A stretch of 64,000 bases of DNA from Pseudalkalibacillus berkeleyi (GTDB lineage Bacteria > Bacillota > Bacilli > Bacillales > Fictibacillaceae), in contig NZ_JAKIJS010000001.1 in assembly GCF_021608225.1 (NCBI RefSeq), forward strand, positions 2,728,001 to 2,792,000. Reading direction: 5' to 3'. The position numbers and the translations under genes are program-made. Within the stretch, counting starts at the first letter, position 1, and each line of letters starts with the position of its first letter. Positions 44,461 through 54,869 of this stretch are shown piece by piece. The notes under the pieces were generated by a model. It ran no database searches. It saw only the letters and a program-made list of their open reading frames with translations, and was not told the origin of the DNA.

Positions 44461-44590
44461 GTTGATATCTTCGAAATTCACTCCCTTTCCGCGGGCGAAC
44501 CGCGAGCCTCCTCGCTAAAAGACCTCCCTGCGGGGTCTCGCCTGGTCCGCTGTTCCCGCTGGAGTGTCGTGAATTTCTTCTTTCATCAAC
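44461..44590. repeat. Large imperfect palindrome, CTTTCCGCGGGC family, copy 2
   Basis: Outer stems GTTGAT/ATCAAC and GAAATTCAC/GTGAATTTC (44473-44481 with 44569-44577) enclose the core CTTTCCGCGGGCG ... CGAGCCTCCTCGC ... GCGGGGTCTCGC ... GCTGTTCCCGCTGGAGT. It lies in the 437-bp gap between icmF and rpoE, which has no other gene. Confidence 0.8.
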
Positions 44591-44652
44591 ATTGTTATTT
44601 TAATTTAAGCATAGTTGTTTCTCATTTTGTACCACCAAATTTTTATCATTTC

Positions 44653-44681
44653 AAAAAATGAAGGCTGACATAGGTCAGCCT
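44653..44681 (-). terminator. Rho-independent terminator of icmF operon
   Basis: AGGCTGAC and GTCAGCCT form an 8-bp stem with a four-base loop, followed on the minus strand by TCATTTTTTG. Confidence 0.88.
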
Positions 44682-44695
44682 CCAGAGTGTTTCAT

Positions 44696-47600
44696 TTACA
44701 TGTTTCTTCGGTATTTTCCGCCTACTTCATAAAGTGCGCGGGTGATTTGCCCTAGACTTGCATGACGTACAGTGGTCATAAGCTCTTCAAACAGGTTTCC
44801 ACCGGATAGTGCAGTCTGTTTTAAACGCTGTAACGCTTCTGTTGTCGTATCTTCATGTTGTGCTTGGAATTCACGAAGGTGTTTAATTTGTTGTTCTTTC
44901 TCTTCTTTTGTCGCACGAGCGAGCTGCATATCGAAATCTTCCTCAGAAGCTGGATTAGGATTTAGATATGTGTTCACGCCGATAATCGGTAATGAACCGT
45001 CGTGCTTTTTCATTTCATAATACATGGACTCTTCTTGGATCTTACCGCGTTGGTACTGCGTTTCCATCGCGCCAAGGACACCGCCACGTGAATTGATGCG
45101 TTCGAATTCCTTCAAGACAGCATCCTCAACCAAGTCCGTTAACTCTTCGACGATGAATGATCCTTGTTGAGAGTTTTCATTTTTCGCAAGACCAAGCTCT
45201 TTCGTAATGATCATCTGAATGGCCATTGCACGGCGTACAGATTCCTCCGTTGGCGTCGTAATCGCTTCGTCATAAGAGTTCGTATGAAGTGAGTTACAGT
45301 TATCGTAAATCGCCATCAACGCTTGTAGCGTCGTACGGATATCGTTAAAATCAATTTCCTGCGCGTGTAATGAACGTCCAGACGTTTGAATATGGTACTT
45401 CAGCTTCTGGCTTCGCTCATTTGCTTTATATTTATTCTTCATTACCGTTGCCCAAATTCTTCGAGCTACGCGACCGATTACTGTGTATTCAGGGTCAAGT
45501 CCGTTACTGAAGAAGAACGATAAGTTTGGTGCAAACGTATCAATATCCATTCCTCGGCTCAAATAGTACTCTACGTACGTGAAGCCGTTTGCCAGTGTCA
45601 GCGCAAGCTGTGTGATCGGATTCGCGCCCGCTTCAGCAATATGGTAGCCAGAAATAGACACAGAGTAATAATTTCGAACTTTATTGTCGATAAAATATTC
45701 TTGAATATCTCCCATTAGGCGAAGTGCAAATTCAGTAGAGAAAATACACGTGTTTTGACCTTGGTCTTCTTTCAAAATGTCTGCCTGAACGGTACCACGA
45801 ACGACAGCCATCGTATTCGCTTTAATGTCTGCTGCTTCATCTTCATTAGGCTTGCGGCCATTTTCTTCTTCAAAACGGGCAAGCTGCTGATCGATTGCTG
45901 TATTCATATACATCGCAAGAATGATCGGTGCTGGTCCGTTGATCGTCATCGATACTGATGTTGTAGGTGACGTCAGATCAAATCCAGAATAAAGCTTCTT
46001 CATGTCATTAAGCGTACAAATGCTTACGCCACTCTCTCCAACCTTCCCGTAAATGTCGGGACGATGGTCTGGATCTTCACCGTAAAGTGTTACGGAATCA
46101 AACGCTGTAGAAAGACGTTTCGCATCATCATCCTTTGAAAGATAGTGGAATCTGCGGTTCGTACGTTCCGGTGTACCTTCCCCAGCAAATTGACGCTTCG
46201 GATCTTCCCCTTTACGTTTGAACGGGAACACGCCAGCTGTGAACGGAAAACGCCCTGGCACATTTTCAAGCATCGACCAGCGAACGATTTCGCCCCAGTC
46301 TTTAAACTTAGGTAAAGCAACTTTCGGAATATCAAGTCCGGATAAACTGCGTGTCTTCAGTTCCGTCACGATTTCTTTATCACGGATCTTCGTTACGAAT
46401 TCATCTTTGCTGTATTGTTCCTTCAATGTGTCCCATCCGTCTAAAATTTCTTTAACCTCAGGGTGCACTTTCTTTTCATACTTACTTTTTACGTCATTAA
46501 TCGTTTTGATTGTGATGTCACCGTCAGCGTTCGTCTCTTCAATCGCTTCAAGTGTCCCCTCGATTTGGAAAAGCTTACGTGCTGTTTCCGATTGTTCTGA
46601 AACGTATTCATGGTAACCCCGAACCGTTTGTACAATTTCATTCATGTATCCAACTCGTTCAGGAGGAATGATCATATTTAACTTTTCAACCTTACCTTCA
46701 CTGCTTAAAGAAGTCGTCCATCCAAGGTCGAATTTATCATTGATGACATCAACTAATGCGTTGAAAAGGATGTTCGTTCCTTGGTCGTTAAACTGACTTG
46801 CAATGGTTCCAAATACCGGCATTTTCTCAAGATCTTGATCAAAAAGCATACGGCTGCGTTGATAGGCTTTACGCACTTCACGTAACGCATCCTCAGAACC
46901 TTTTCGGTCGAACTTGTTAATCGCAATCAGATCAGCAAAATCGATCATATCGATTTTTTCTAATTGGGAAGGTGCACCGAACTCACTTGTCATTACGTAC
47001 ATAGAGAGGTCTGAGATTTCAACGATTTCAGCGTTACCTTGCCCGATTCCGCTCGTTTCAACAATGATCAGGTCATAGCCTGCAGCTTTGACGACAGAAA
47101 GTGCATCGCTTATTGCGCCTGATAGTTCTGTCTTTGATCCGCGAGTTGCGAGACTTCGCATATACACGCGTGGTGAATGGATCGCGTTCATACGGATTCT
47201 GTCTCCGAGAAGCGCTCCACCTGTCTTTTGTTTCGTCGGATCGACCGAGATGATTGCAATCGTTTTATCATCAAATTCGTTCAAATAACGGCGTACGAGC
47301 TCATCAGTCAAGGAGCTTTTACCGGCTCCACCTGTACCTGTAATACCGAGCACTGGCACTTTATTTGTTGTTTCTTTCATTTGTGTAATCGCTTGTTCAG
47401 CCGTTGCGGCCATTTCTTCCTTTTTCACTTTACCGAAGTTCTCAGCAACTGTAATCAGACGAGCGACAGACTTCGGATCTTTCGCTGGAAGGTGCTCAAG
47501 CTCATCCTTCAATTCTGTGAAAGTAGGGAAGTCACAATCCTTCACCATCTGGTTGATCATGCCTTGCAGACCAAGCGTGCGTCCATCTTCTGGGGAGAAA

Positions 47601-47959
47601 ATGCGAGCAACTCCGTAATCATGAAGCTCCTTGATTTCTTTCGGGATGATGACGCCCCCTCCGCCTCCGTATACGCGGATGTGGGATGCACCATATTCAT
47701 TTAAAAGGTCTACCATGTACTTGAAGTATTCGACATGTCCACCTTGGTAGGATGACACGGCAATACCTTGCACATCCTCCTGAATCGCCGCTTGGACGAC
47801 TTCATCAACAGAACGGTTATGTCCTAAATGGATGACTTCAGCACCACAAGCTTGGATAATTCTTCTCATGATGTTAATTGACGCATCATGACCATCGAAT
47901 AAACTTGCTGCCGTTATGAACCTTACATGATTTTTCGGCTTGTAAATTTCCGTTTCCAT
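44696..47959 (-). CDS. icmF: Fused isobutyryl-CoA mutase IcmF
   Basis: A 1087-residue adenosylcobalamin enzyme that interconverts isobutyryl-CoA and n-butyryl-CoA. The order of domains is B12-binding (about 10-145, with Asp22 and the cobalt-ligand His24 in FDGHDASIN), a MeaI-type GTPase chaperone (P-loop [10 protein letters not shown] near 207-216) and the substrate-binding mutase barrel (from about 560, with [14 protein letters not shown] and [19 protein letters not shown]). The fusion of mutase with its own G-protein defines IcmF. The ATG follows AAAGGAG. It lies with acyl-CoA degradation genes, which suits catabolism of branched fatty acids or valine. Confidence 0.95.
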   Translation of the reverse strand: METEIYKPKNHVRFITAASLFDGHDASINIMRRIIQACGAEVIHLGHNRSVDEVVQAAIQEDVQGIAVSSYQGGHVEYFKYMVDLLNEYGASHIRVYGGGGGVIIPKEIKELHDYGVARIFSPEDGRTLGLQGMINQMVKDCDFPTFTELKDELEHLPAKDPKSVARLITVAENFGKVKKEEMAATAEQAITQMKETTNKVPVLGITGTGGAGKSSLTDELVRRYLNEFDDKTIAIISVDPTKQKTGGALLGDRIRMNAIHSPRVYMRSLATRGSKTELSGAISDALSVVKAAGYDLIIVETSGIGQGNAEIVEISDLSMYVMTSEFGAPSQLEKIDMIDFADLIAINKFDRKGSEDALREVRKAYQRSRMLFDQDLEKMPVFGTIASQFNDQGTNILFNALVDVINDKFDLGWTTSLSSEGKVEKLNMIIPPERVGYMNEIVQTVRGYHEYVSEQSETARKLFQIEGTLEAIEETNADGDITIKTINDVKSKYEKKVHPEVKEILDGWDTLKEQYSKDEFVTKIRDKEIVTELKTRSLSGLDIPKVALPKFKDWGEIVRWSMLENVPGRFPFTAGVFPFKRKGEDPKRQFAGEGTPERTNRRFHYLSKDDDAKRLSTAFDSVTLYGEDPDHRPDIYGKVGESGVSICTLNDMKKLYSGFDLTSPTTSVSMTINGPAPIILAMYMNTAIDQQLARFEEENGRKPNEDEAADIKANTMAVVRGTVQADILKEDQGQNTCIFSTEFALRLMGDIQEYFIDNKVRNYYSVSISGYHIAEAGANPITQLALTLANGFTYVEYYLSRGMDIDTFAPNLSFFFSNGLDPEYTVIGRVARRIWATVMKNKYKANERSQKLKYHIQTSGRSLHAQEIDFNDIRTTLQALMAIYDNCNSLHTNSYDEAITTPTEESVRRAMAIQMIITKELGLAKNENSQQGSFIVEELTDLVEDAVLKEFERINSRGGVLGAMETQYQRGKIQEESMYYEMKKHDGSLPIIGVNTYLNPNPASEEDFDMQLARATKEEKEQQIKHLREFQAQHEDTTTEALQRLKQTALSGGNLFEELMTTVRHASLGQITRALYEVGGKYRRNM

Positions 47960-48017
47960 GTTCGGATTGCTCCTTTCTATGTTAAAAAAATAGTTAGTAA
48001 GTTAATTACCCTTCGCA

Positions 48018-48133
48018 GTTGAAATACACTTCGCTTTCCACGGGCGACCATCAAGCCTCCTCGAGATCGTTTCACTCTCTCTGCGGGGTCTCGATTTGGC
48101 CGCTGTTCCCGTAGGAGTCTCGTTTATTTCAAC
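48018..48133. repeat. Large imperfect palindrome, CTTTCCGCGGGC family, copy 3
   Basis: A perfect 9-bp outer stem (GTTGAAATA at 48018-48026, TATTTCAAC at 48125-48133) encloses CACTTCGCTTTCCACGGGCG ... AAGCCTCCTCGA ... GCGGGGTCTCGA ... TTCCCGTAGGAGTCTCG. It lies between the tetR gene and icmF within what is otherwise one operon. Confidence 0.8.
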
Positions 48134-48204
48134 AACTCACTTAATGAAATAATCATCTAAAAGCAACGATCATTTAGAAAATGCCTTTTCTATGAAAAGT
48201 TAAA

Positions 48205-48852
48205 CTACACCTGGTTTGTTGGTTGGTCGTATGCAATTCCGTTCAAGAGTATTTGAATTTGGAATTGTGTGTAGCTTTCTAATGTATGTTCTTTTTGCAA
48301 AATCCAGCGTCTGAATGTCCACATTTGGCCTTGTAGCATGATGTTGTGCGCGAGTAAGTTCACTTCTTTTTCTGTTAAGTTCAGGTTACCCGCATCAACT
48401 GAACGCTGAATGAGTTTTTCAAACATGCTTGTCATTTCGATTTCTTTTCTCAATACGTAAGGAAGCGCCTCGTCTGACAGTGATTTCGCTTCTTGATACA
48501 TGACGAGCACTTCGTCCTGCATTTCATCCATTACTTTAAAATACGCAGCAATGGCTTCTTTGAGCCTGTTAATGCCTGGCTGATCCATGACAATTTCACT
48601 TTGAAGCCTTGAGCGTACCTCATCATAAATCGAGTCACAAACGAGATAAAGCACATCTTCCTTCGTGCGAATGTATTCATAAAGCGTACCGATGCTGAAT
48701 CCTGCTGCCTTAGCGATTTCTCTTGTTGTCGTTCGGTGGAACCCTTTATCTTTAAAAAGGATGACCGCCGCTTTCACCATTTCTTCTCTACGCTTTTGAA
48801 TGAGTTTTTCATCTTTTACTAATGAAGGTACTTGTTTTCTTCCCAACCTCAT
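48205..48852 (-). CDS. TetR-family regulator of acyl-CoA genes
   Basis: A 215-residue regulator with an N-terminal TetR helix-turn-helix (about residues 20-66, containing HRTTTREIAKAAGFSIGTLYEY) and a helical ligand-binding domain with a conserved tryptophan-rich end (QGQMWTFRRWIL). Its genes overlap meaB by 4 bases and it lies within the acyl-CoA operon, so it probably represses this operon and senses an acyl-CoA. The palindrome at 54793-54806 is a candidate operator. Confidence 0.88.
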   Translation of the reverse strand: MRLGRKQVPSLVKDEKLIQKRREEMVKAAVILFKDKGFHRTTTREIAKAAGFSIGTLYEYIRTKEDVLYLVCDSIYDEVRSRLQSEIVMDQPGINRLKEAIAAYFKVMDEMQDEVLVMYQEAKSLSDEALPYVLRKEIEMTSMFEKLIQRSVDAGNLNLTEKEVNLLAHNIMLQGQMWTFRRWILQKEHTLESYTQFQIQILLNGIAYDQPTNQV

Positions 48853-49811
48853 CCCTCTTTCGTAGTTGATTCGTCATTCCGATCCTCGCTAAACTCCAAC
48901 AAGATGCTTGAAGCAGCAGTGTAAGGATCGATTTCTCTCCGTTCGATCTGTTCTCTCCAGCTCCCGTGCTGGTTCTGTTCTTCTATCTTTTTCATCAGTT
49001 CGTAGTGAACGACTTCTAATACTTCTTCTTGTAAAATTCTCGTCTTCTTCCGCTCGCCTTCTCCACTCTCAACGAGATAGCTTCGGTGCTTTTCAACTAG
49101 CGACCATAATTCTGCTAAGCCTTTATTTTGAGTCGAAATTGTCTGAGCAATCGGCGGTCGCCACGGCGCATCATGTTTGACAAGATCGAGCATCCCTTCA
49201 ATTTCGGTCATCAGTTTAGAGACACCAGGAAGATCCGCTTTATTAATGATGAATAAGTCTGCGATTTCCATGATCCCTGCTTTAAAAACTTGAACGACGT
49301 CTCCGCTTCCAGGATTCAAAACGACTGCTGTCGTATCCGCAACCTTCATAATGTCGAGCTCAGACTGACCGACGCCAACCGTCTCGACAAGGATGACATC
49401 GAATCCGTAAGCATCCATGAGACGAATCGCTTCCTTCGTCGTCCTTGCAAGTCCACCTAAGCTTCCACGGGTCCCCATGCTTCGGATATAGACACCAGGA
49501 TCGGTGAAGTGTTCCGCCATCCGTACCCTGTCACCTAACAAGGCTCCTCCGCTAAAAGGACTGGTTGGATCGACTGCTACGATTCCGACTGTGAGTTTTT
49601 TTGAGCGGAGATACTGAATGAACCGGTTAACGAGTGAGCTCTTCCCTGCACCAGGAGAACCCGTAATTCCGATGATGTGAGCGCCTTTTCCTTGGTCATG
49701 TACATCTTTTAAAATGTCCAGCTTATCGTCGTGGTCATTTTCAAGATAGCTGATGCCACGGGCGAGCGCTCTCATATCCTTATCGATCAATTTCTTTGCG
49801 AGATCGTGCAT
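48849..49811 (-). CDS. meaB: MeaB/ArgK-type GTPase, mutase chaperone
   Basis: A 320-residue G3E-family GTPase that loads and protects adenosylcobalamin-dependent mutases. Walker A GITGSPGAGKSSLVN is near residues 47-61, followed by [21 protein letters not shown]. The ATG has a GGGAGG site. It overlaps tetR. Because IcmF already contains its own G domain, a free-standing MeaB here suggests a second mutase elsewhere or an added role. Confidence 0.92.
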   Translation of the reverse strand: MHDLAKKLIDKDMRALARGISYLENDHDDKLDILKDVHDQGKGAHIIGITGSPGAGKSSLVNRFIQYLRSKKLTVGIVAVDPTSPFSGGALLGDRVRMAEHFTDPGVYIRSMGTRGSLGGLARTTKEAIRLMDAYGFDVILVETVGVGQSELDIMKVADTTAVVLNPGSGDVVQVFKAGIMEIADLFIINKADLPGVSKLMTEIEGMLDLVKHDAPWRPPIAQTISTQNKGLAELWSLVEKHRSYLVESGEGERKKTRILQEEVLEVVHYELMKKIEEQNQHGSWREQIERREIDPYTAASSILLEFSEDRNDESTTKEG

Positions 49812-49841
49812 CTTAGGTCCTCCCTGTACAGCGTTTCGCTA

Positions 49842-50984
49842 TTAATCTGCCAAAAGCATTCTTGAGATGACGAGTCGTTGAATTTCTTGTGTTCCCTCGT
49901 AGATTTGAGTGATTTTCGCATCACGCATGTAACGCTCTACTGGGTAATCCTTTGTATAACCGTATCCACCGAATACTTGGACCGCTTCTGTTGTCACTTC
50001 CATAGCTGTATCTCCAGCAAATAGTTTAGACATCGCTGATTCCTTGCCGTACGATAGCCCTTCACTTTCACGCCATGCAGCTTGGTAAGTTAATAGTCTT
50101 GAAGCTTCCACTTTTGTCGCCATATCTGCTAGTTTAAATCCAATTCCTTGTTGCAAGCCGATCGGTTTACCGAATTGTTGACGCTCCTTCGCGTAAGCTA
50201 CTGAAACATCAAGCGCACCTTGTGCAATTCCAACTGCTTGAGCAGCGATTCCGTTACGACCACCGTCTAGTGTTTGCATCGCGATTTTAAACCCTTCGCC
50301 TTCTTCACCTAGTCGGTTCTCTGCAGGCACGCGGCAATCTTCGAAAATGATTTCAAGCGTTGGGGATGAGCGGATTCCTAGCTTCTTTTCCTTCTTCCCG
50401 AATGAGAATCCTGGCGTGCCTTTTTCTACGATAAATGCACTAATTCCTTTATGCTTGCTCTCGCGGTCTGTTACGGCAAAAACAACATAAATTTCAGCGT
50501 CTCCAGCGTTTGTGATAAAGATTTTCGAACCGTTGATGATGTAATCGTTTCCATCACGAACCGCAGTTGTCTTCATTTTCGCAGCATCTGAACCTGATCC
50601 TGGTTCAGTCAGTCCGTATGCACCCATCTTCGTTCCTTCTGCCATCGGACGAAGGAATTTTTGCTTTTGTTCCTCGTTACCGAACTTGTAAACCGGCCAC
50701 CCTGCAAGTGATGTGTGAGCAGATAAAGTAACACCTGTTGAAGCACATACTCTCGACAGCTCTTCAACTGCGATTACGTAACTTAAGTAGTCCGCGCCAA
50801 TTCCACCGTACTCCTCTGGCCATGGAATTCCTGTAAGACCGAGCTCAGCCATTTGATCGAAAAGTCCGCGATCGAAACGCTCCTCTTCATCTCGCTCAGC
50901 AGCTGTCGGTTCCACTTCATTCTTGGCAAAATCACGAACCATCTTTCTAATCATTTCATGCTCTTCTGTTAGTTGAAATTGCAT
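49842..50984 (-). CDS. acdA: Acyl-CoA dehydrogenase
   Basis: A 380-residue FAD enzyme that introduces the alpha-beta double bond of acyl-CoAs and passes electrons to ETF. The family signatures [14 protein letters not shown] (about 123-136) and the C-terminal [16 protein letters not shown] with the catalytic Glu are visible. Its nearest place in B. subtilis is acdA, between fadF and rpoE. The ATG follows AGGAGAG. A 495-bp structured gap separates it from mmgC. Confidence 0.94.
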   Translation of the reverse strand: MQFQLTEEHEMIRKMVRDFAKNEVEPTAAERDEEERFDRGLFDQMAELGLTGIPWPEEYGGIGADYLSYVIAVEELSRVCASTGVTLSAHTSLAGWPVYKFGNEEQKQKFLRPMAEGTKMGAYGLTEPGSGSDAAKMKTTAVRDGNDYIINGSKIFITNAGDAEIYVVFAVTDRESKHKGISAFIVEKGTPGFSFGKKEKKLGIRSSPTLEIIFEDCRVPAENRLGEEGEGFKIAMQTLDGGRNGIAAQAVGIAQGALDVSVAYAKERQQFGKPIGLQQGIGFKLADMATKVEASRLLTYQAAWRESEGLSYGKESAMSKLFAGDTAMEVTTEAVQVFGGYGYTKDYPVERYMRDAKITQIYEGTQEIQRLVISRMLLAD

Positions 50985-51035
50985 GCTGTTCTCTCCTTTT
51001 TTCCCTTTGGGTTTGCTATTTGGCTATAAATCACT

Positions 51036-51225
51036 CAATATTGAACGAAAAATGGATAAAAGCTGCTTCGATGCGTTTGAAACAACCATTTTTCCACCTT
51101 TTTTAAAGTAGGTTTAGTCTTTGCAGATCCTTTTTAAGAGGAAAACTGCGATTATCTAGAAAAATCACGAACTATCTAGAAAAATCACAGATTATCTAGA
51201 AAACGGAAGATTATCTAGATAAAGT
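51036..51225. repeat. Dispersed element with 20-bp TCTAGA repeats, copy 2
   Basis: This is the reverse complement of the element at 18911-19080. CAATATTGAACGAAAAATGG begins the body, a GAAAAATGG/CCATTTTTC inverted repeat follows, then four ATCTAGA units at 51154, 51174, 51194 and 51213. It lies between acdA and mmgC. Confidence 0.8.
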
Positions 51226-51268
51226 TAGATGTGCCAACGGATTAGAAACAAGAAGTTCGAGGCACGAA

Positions 51269-51319
51269 GGTTTTTATATTCCGAAGCGTATTAAAAATAC
51301 GTGAGGACTTATAAAAACC
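51269..51319. repeat. Hairpin with 10-bp perfect outer stem
   Basis: GGTTTTTATA (51269-51278) pairs with TATAAAAACC (51310-51319). Inside, CGTATT pairs with AATACG around an AAA loop. No T-run follows on either strand, so it is not a simple terminator. Confidence 0.7.
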
Positions 51320-51343
51320 GAGTAACAATCACTGCCTAATAAC

Positions 51344-51476
51344 GTCACGTCCTGTGACAACGGCAGTACTAACACGTCCTGTGTGTCGGAAATTCGCCGT
51401 TTATCATCATAAATAGGATCTTCGACTAAGTGCCAACACGTCCTGTGTTGAACGTCGAAGTCACCACATCCTGTGG
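51344..51476. repeat. Cluster of four GTCCT-loop hairpins
   Basis: GTCAC-GTCCT-GTGAC (51344-51358), ACAC-GTCCT-GTGT (51372-51384), CAACAC-GTCCT-GTGTTG (51434-51450, inside a 7-bp outer stem 51420-51426/51454-51460) and CCAC-ATCCT-GTGG (51464-51476). The loops are nearly constant while the stems differ and stay complementary. A fifth member lies at 26564-26604. Confidence 0.8.
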
Positions 51477-51479
51477 AAG

Positions 51480-52622
51480 TTAGTTGTTCATCAAATGCTT
51501 GCTGATCACCAACCGCTGGATTTCGCTTGTTCCTTCGTAGATTTCACAGACTTTCGCGTCTCTGAACAGTCGTTCTACTGGGTATTCCTTCGTGTAGCCG
51601 TATCCGCCATGCACCTGCACGGCTTCAATAGCTGATTTCGTTGCAATAGATGAAGCGAACAGCTTCGCCATCGATGCATCCTTGCCGCACGGCTTTCCAG
51701 TCGACTTCAAGTTCGCTGCTTTAAACGTTAATAGCTTAGCCGCCTCAACTTCTGTACCCATGTCCGCAAGCTTGAATCCAATTCCTTGCTGTAGTCCGAT
51801 TGGCTTACCGAATTGCTGGCGTTCTTTCGCATAACCCGACGAGTATTCGAGCGCTGCTTGTGCAATACCGAGCGCTTGTGCAGCAATCCCGATTCGACCA
51901 GCATCCAGATTAGACATCGCAATTTTGAAGCCCATGCCTTCTTCTCCAAGTCGGTTCTCGACAGGCACTTTCGCATCTTCAAAAATAAGCTCACTCGTAT
52001 TTGATCCGTTCAGACCCATCTTCTTCTCTTTCTTTCCAACTTCAAATCCTGGCGTATTTTTATCGACGATGAATGCGGTAATCCCACGACTACCTTCTTC
52101 AGGATTAGTCGAAGCGAAAACGATATACACATCTGCTTCTCCAGCATTCGTAATGAACACCTTTGAACCATTTAAAATGTAATGATCTCCTTTTCGCACT
52201 GCTTTCGTCTTCAAGCCGCCTGCATCTGATCCTGCACCTGGTTCTGTTAAACCGAATGCACCGAGGTACTCTCCACTTGCAAGCTTTGTAACATACTTCT
52301 TTTTCTGTTCTTCCGTCCCAAAATAATAGATTGGATTAGTCCCGACAGAAGTATGGACAGATAAGATGACGCCAATCGTCGCACTGACTCTCGATAGCTC
52401 ATTGATCGCGATGATATAGGAAGTGAAATCCATACCCGCACCACCATACTCCTCAGGAATCGGGATACCCATCAGTCCAAGCTCACCCATCTTATCAATT
52501 ACTTCTCTTGGAAACTCATCGGTTTCATCCATATTCTCCACAATCGGTCGGATCTCAGCTTCCGCAAAATCACGGACCATTTTTCTCATCATCTCTTGTT
52601 CTTCTGTAAAACGAAGATTCAT
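51480..52622 (-). CDS. mmgC: Acyl-CoA dehydrogenase (MmgC-like)
   Basis: A 380-residue acyl-CoA dehydrogenase, paralogous to acdA downstream. [17 protein letters not shown] and [17 protein letters not shown] are visible, the latter with the catalytic Glu. The thiolase-dehydrogenase-acyl-CoA dehydrogenase order matches mmgABC of B. subtilis, where mmg genes are expressed in the mother cell. I start at the second ATG (52622), which is spaced from GGGGG; the first ATG (52628) abuts that site. Confidence 0.92.
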   Translation of the reverse strand: MNLRFTEEQEMMRKMVRDFAEAEIRPIVENMDETDEFPREVIDKMGELGLMGIPIPEEYGGAGMDFTSYIIAINELSRVSATIGVILSVHTSVGTNPIYYFGTEEQKKKYVTKLASGEYLGAFGLTEPGAGSDAGGLKTKAVRKGDHYILNGSKVFITNAGEADVYIVFASTNPEEGSRGITAFIVDKNTPGFEVGKKEKKMGLNGSNTSELIFEDAKVPVENRLGEEGMGFKIAMSNLDAGRIGIAAQALGIAQAALEYSSGYAKERQQFGKPIGLQQGIGFKLADMGTEVEAAKLLTFKAANLKSTGKPCGKDASMAKLFASSIATKSAIEAVQVHGGYGYTKEYPVERLFRDAKVCEIYEGTSEIQRLVISKHLMNN

Positions 52623-52654
52623 GTTCATCCCCCTGTCAGTCGATAATCGACGAT

Positions 52655-53506
52655 CTAGTTGTATTGGTAAAATCCTCTTCCAGCTTTCTTACCGAGCCAT
52701 CCTGCTTTCACGTACTTACGTAATAATGGGCATGGGCGGTATTTGTCATCTCCGAAACCTTCATGTAGCGTTTCCATAATGAATAGACAAGTATCTAATC
52801 CTATAAAATCAGCAAGCGTCAACGGTCCCATTGGATGATTCATCCCAAGCTTCATTACTTCGTCAATCGCTTCCGGTTCAGCAACACCCTCATAAACCGT
52901 GTAAATGGCTTCGTTGATCATTGGCATTAAGATGCGATTTGAAACGAATCCTGGAAAGTCGTTCACTTCAACTGGTGTTTTCTTAAGCGTTTTCGTCGTT
53001 TCTTCAATCAATTGATAAATTTCATCAGTCGTTGCAAGACCTCGGATAATTTCAACGAGCTTCATGACAGGTACTGGATTCATGAAGTGCATACCAATTA
53101 CGCGTTCTGGACGGTTAGTTGCTGCCGCGATTTCAGTAATGGGTAATGAAGATGTATTGGTCGCTAAAATGGCATGATCTGGCGCGATGTCATCCAAGTG
53201 TGTAAACAGCTTAGCTTTTATATCAAGGTTCTCAACAACCGCTTCGACTACTAAGTCAACATTTGCAGCATTATTGAGGTCTGTTGATGGCTTCAATCTA
53301 CCGATCACCGCATCTGCTGCTTCCCGTGTCATCCGTTCTTTTTCAACTTGACGATTCATGTTTTTACTGATGTAATCCATCCCTTTTTGGACGAATTCTT
53401 CCTTCAGGTCATGTAAAATTACGTTATACTCCGCTTGTGCAAAAACTTGAGCGATTCCCGCTCCCATTTGTCCTGCTCCAACTACCATTACGTTTTTGAT
53501 TTGCAT
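52655..53506 (-). CDS. mmgB: 3-hydroxybutyryl-CoA dehydrogenase (MmgB-like)
   Basis: A 283-residue NAD-dependent enzyme that oxidises 3-hydroxyacyl-CoA to 3-ketoacyl-CoA. The Rossmann motif [14 protein letters not shown] is near residues 10-23, and the catalytic His is in [19 protein letters not shown] near 136-155. The ATG follows TAGGAGG. It lies 21 bp after mmgA and 32 bp before mmgC, so the three are one transcript. Confidence 0.95.
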   Translation of the reverse strand: MQIKNVMVVGAGQMGAGIAQVFAQAEYNVILHDLKEEFVQKGMDYISKNMNRQVEKERMTREAADAVIGRLKPSTDLNNAANVDLVVEAVVENLDIKAKLFTHLDDIAPDHAILATNTSSLPITEIAAATNRPERVIGMHFMNPVPVMKLVEIIRGLATTDEIYQLIEETTKTLKKTPVEVNDFPGFVSNRILMPMINEAIYTVYEGVAEPEAIDEVMKLGMNHPMGPLTLADFIGLDTCLFIMETLHEGFGDDKYRPCPLLRKYVKAGWLGKKAGRGFYQYN

Positions 53507-53527
53507 GTATATTGAACCTCCTAGGAA

Positions 53528-54715
53528 TTATTGCTTCGCTACTTCTACCATTACAGCGTCACCTTGACCGCCACCACTACAAATCGCTGCGATTCCAATT
53601 CCGCCACCGCGACGTTTTAATTCGTGTACGAGCGTAATGATGATGCGCGCTCCACTTGCTCCAATTGGATGACCGAGTGCAACCGCACCGCCGTTCACAT
53701 TCACTTTTTCCGGATCAAGATCTGCGATTTGCGAGCTTGCAAGTGCTACTGCTGCAAACGCTTCGTTTACTTCAAAAAGATCAATTTCCGCGAGAGTCTT
53801 TCCAGTCTTCTTAAGCAATTCATTAATGACCACACCTGGCGTTTGAGGGAAGTTTTCAGGTTCCAACGCAATTGCTTTGTGTCCAATAATCGTAGCCATA
53901 ACTTCTTTGCCGTCTTTCTTTGCACGTTCTTCAGACATAAGGACAAGTGCTCCTGCTCCGTCGTTGACGCCTGGTGCGTTTCCTGCAGTAATTGTGCCAT
54001 CATGACCGAAGACCGGCTTCAATTTTCCAAGTGCGTCTGCTGTCGTATCTTTACGTGGTGCTTCATCAGCATCAACGACAACCGGGTCACCTTTACGCTG
54101 AGGGACTTCAACTGAAATGATTTCTTCTGTTAATTTTCCAGAATCCGTAGCGGCTACCGCACGTTGATGACTGCGATAAGCCCACTCATCTTGCTCTTCT
54201 CTCGAGAGATTAAATTCGTTGGCTGTCGAATTTCCGTAAGTACCCATATGTACTCCTTTAAAGGAGCACGTCAAACCGTCTGAAACCATTGAATCAACAA
54301 CTTTACCGTCACCCATTCTGAAGCCCCAACGAGCTTTTGGCATCATGTAAGGTGCGTTACTCATCGATTCCATTCCACCTGCGACGATGACTTCCTCGTC
54401 ACCAGCACGGATAATTTGATCAGCCATTGTGACACTTCTCATGCCTGATGCACACACTTTGTTGACCGTTTCCGTCTTCACTTCCCAAGGGATACCCGCA
54501 TGGTTTGCTGCTTGACGAGAAGGAATTTGACCTTGACCTGCTTGTAACACACATCCCATGATGACTTCGTCGACGTCTTTTGGTTCAATGCCAGCGCGGA
54601 CGAGCGCTTCCTTGATTGCAGTTCCTCCTAATTGAGACGCTGTCAATGAGCTAAGGGCACCACCAAATTTTCCAAACGGCGTACGTACGCCACTAACGAT
54701 AACTGTCTTCCCCAT
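53528..54715 (-). CDS. mmgA: Acetyl-CoA C-acetyltransferase (thiolase, MmgA-like)
   Basis: A 395-residue thiolase for the last step of beta-oxidation or for acetoacetyl-CoA formation. Visible residues are the nucleophile Cys in [11 protein letters not shown] near 89, the [10 protein letters not shown] His near 352 and the CSGGGQGDA Cys near 383. The ATG follows AAAGGAGG. It is the first gene after a gap holding the fadF terminator and a TetR-type palindrome. Confidence 0.95.
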   Translation of the reverse strand: MGKTVIVSGVRTPFGKFGGALSSLTASQLGGTAIKEALVRAGIEPKDVDEVIMGCVLQAGQGQIPSRQAANHAGIPWEVKTETVNKVCASGMRSVTMADQIIRAGDEEVIVAGGMESMSNAPYMMPKARWGFRMGDGKVVDSMVSDGLTCSFKGVHMGTYGNSTANEFNLSREEQDEWAYRSHQRAVAATDSGKLTEEIISVEVPQRKGDPVVVDADEAPRKDTTADALGKLKPVFGHDGTITAGNAPGVNDGAGALVLMSEERAKKDGKEVMATIIGHKAIALEPENFPQTPGVVINELLKKTGKTLAEIDLFEVNEAFAAVALASSQIADLDPEKVNVNGGAVALGHPIGASGARIIITLVHELKRRGGGIGIAAICSGGGQGDAVMVEVAKQ

Positions 54716-54792
54716 TTTGCTTCTCCTCCTTTAGTTAATTGAAATCAGATAAAACCTACTCCATCGTGAGCTTACTCTACTTGAGATATTAA

Positions 54793-54806
54793 CGAGCGAA
54801 CGCTCA
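54793..54806. promoter_or_regulatory. TetR-type operator candidate upstream of mmgA
   Basis: CGAGCGAACGCTCA contains the perfect 12-bp palindrome-like core GAGCG-AA-CGCTC and lies 78 bp before mmgA. It differs at two positions from the site in the ywrD promoter (8298-8311). The tetR gene downstream in this operon is the likely source of the repressor. Confidence 0.55.
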
Positions 54807-54823
54807 ATCAGGAAATAGAAACA

Positions 54824-54852
54824 GATCAAGCTCGGTAAAAGCCGAGCTGATC
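54824..54852 (-). terminator. Terminator of fadF
   Basis: GATCAGCTCGG and CCGAGCTTGATC form an 11-bp stem with one bulge and a six-base loop, followed on the minus strand by TGTTTCT. On the plus strand it is followed by TTTTTT. Confidence 0.7.
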
Positions 54853-54869
54853 TTTTTTACTTGTTTTAT

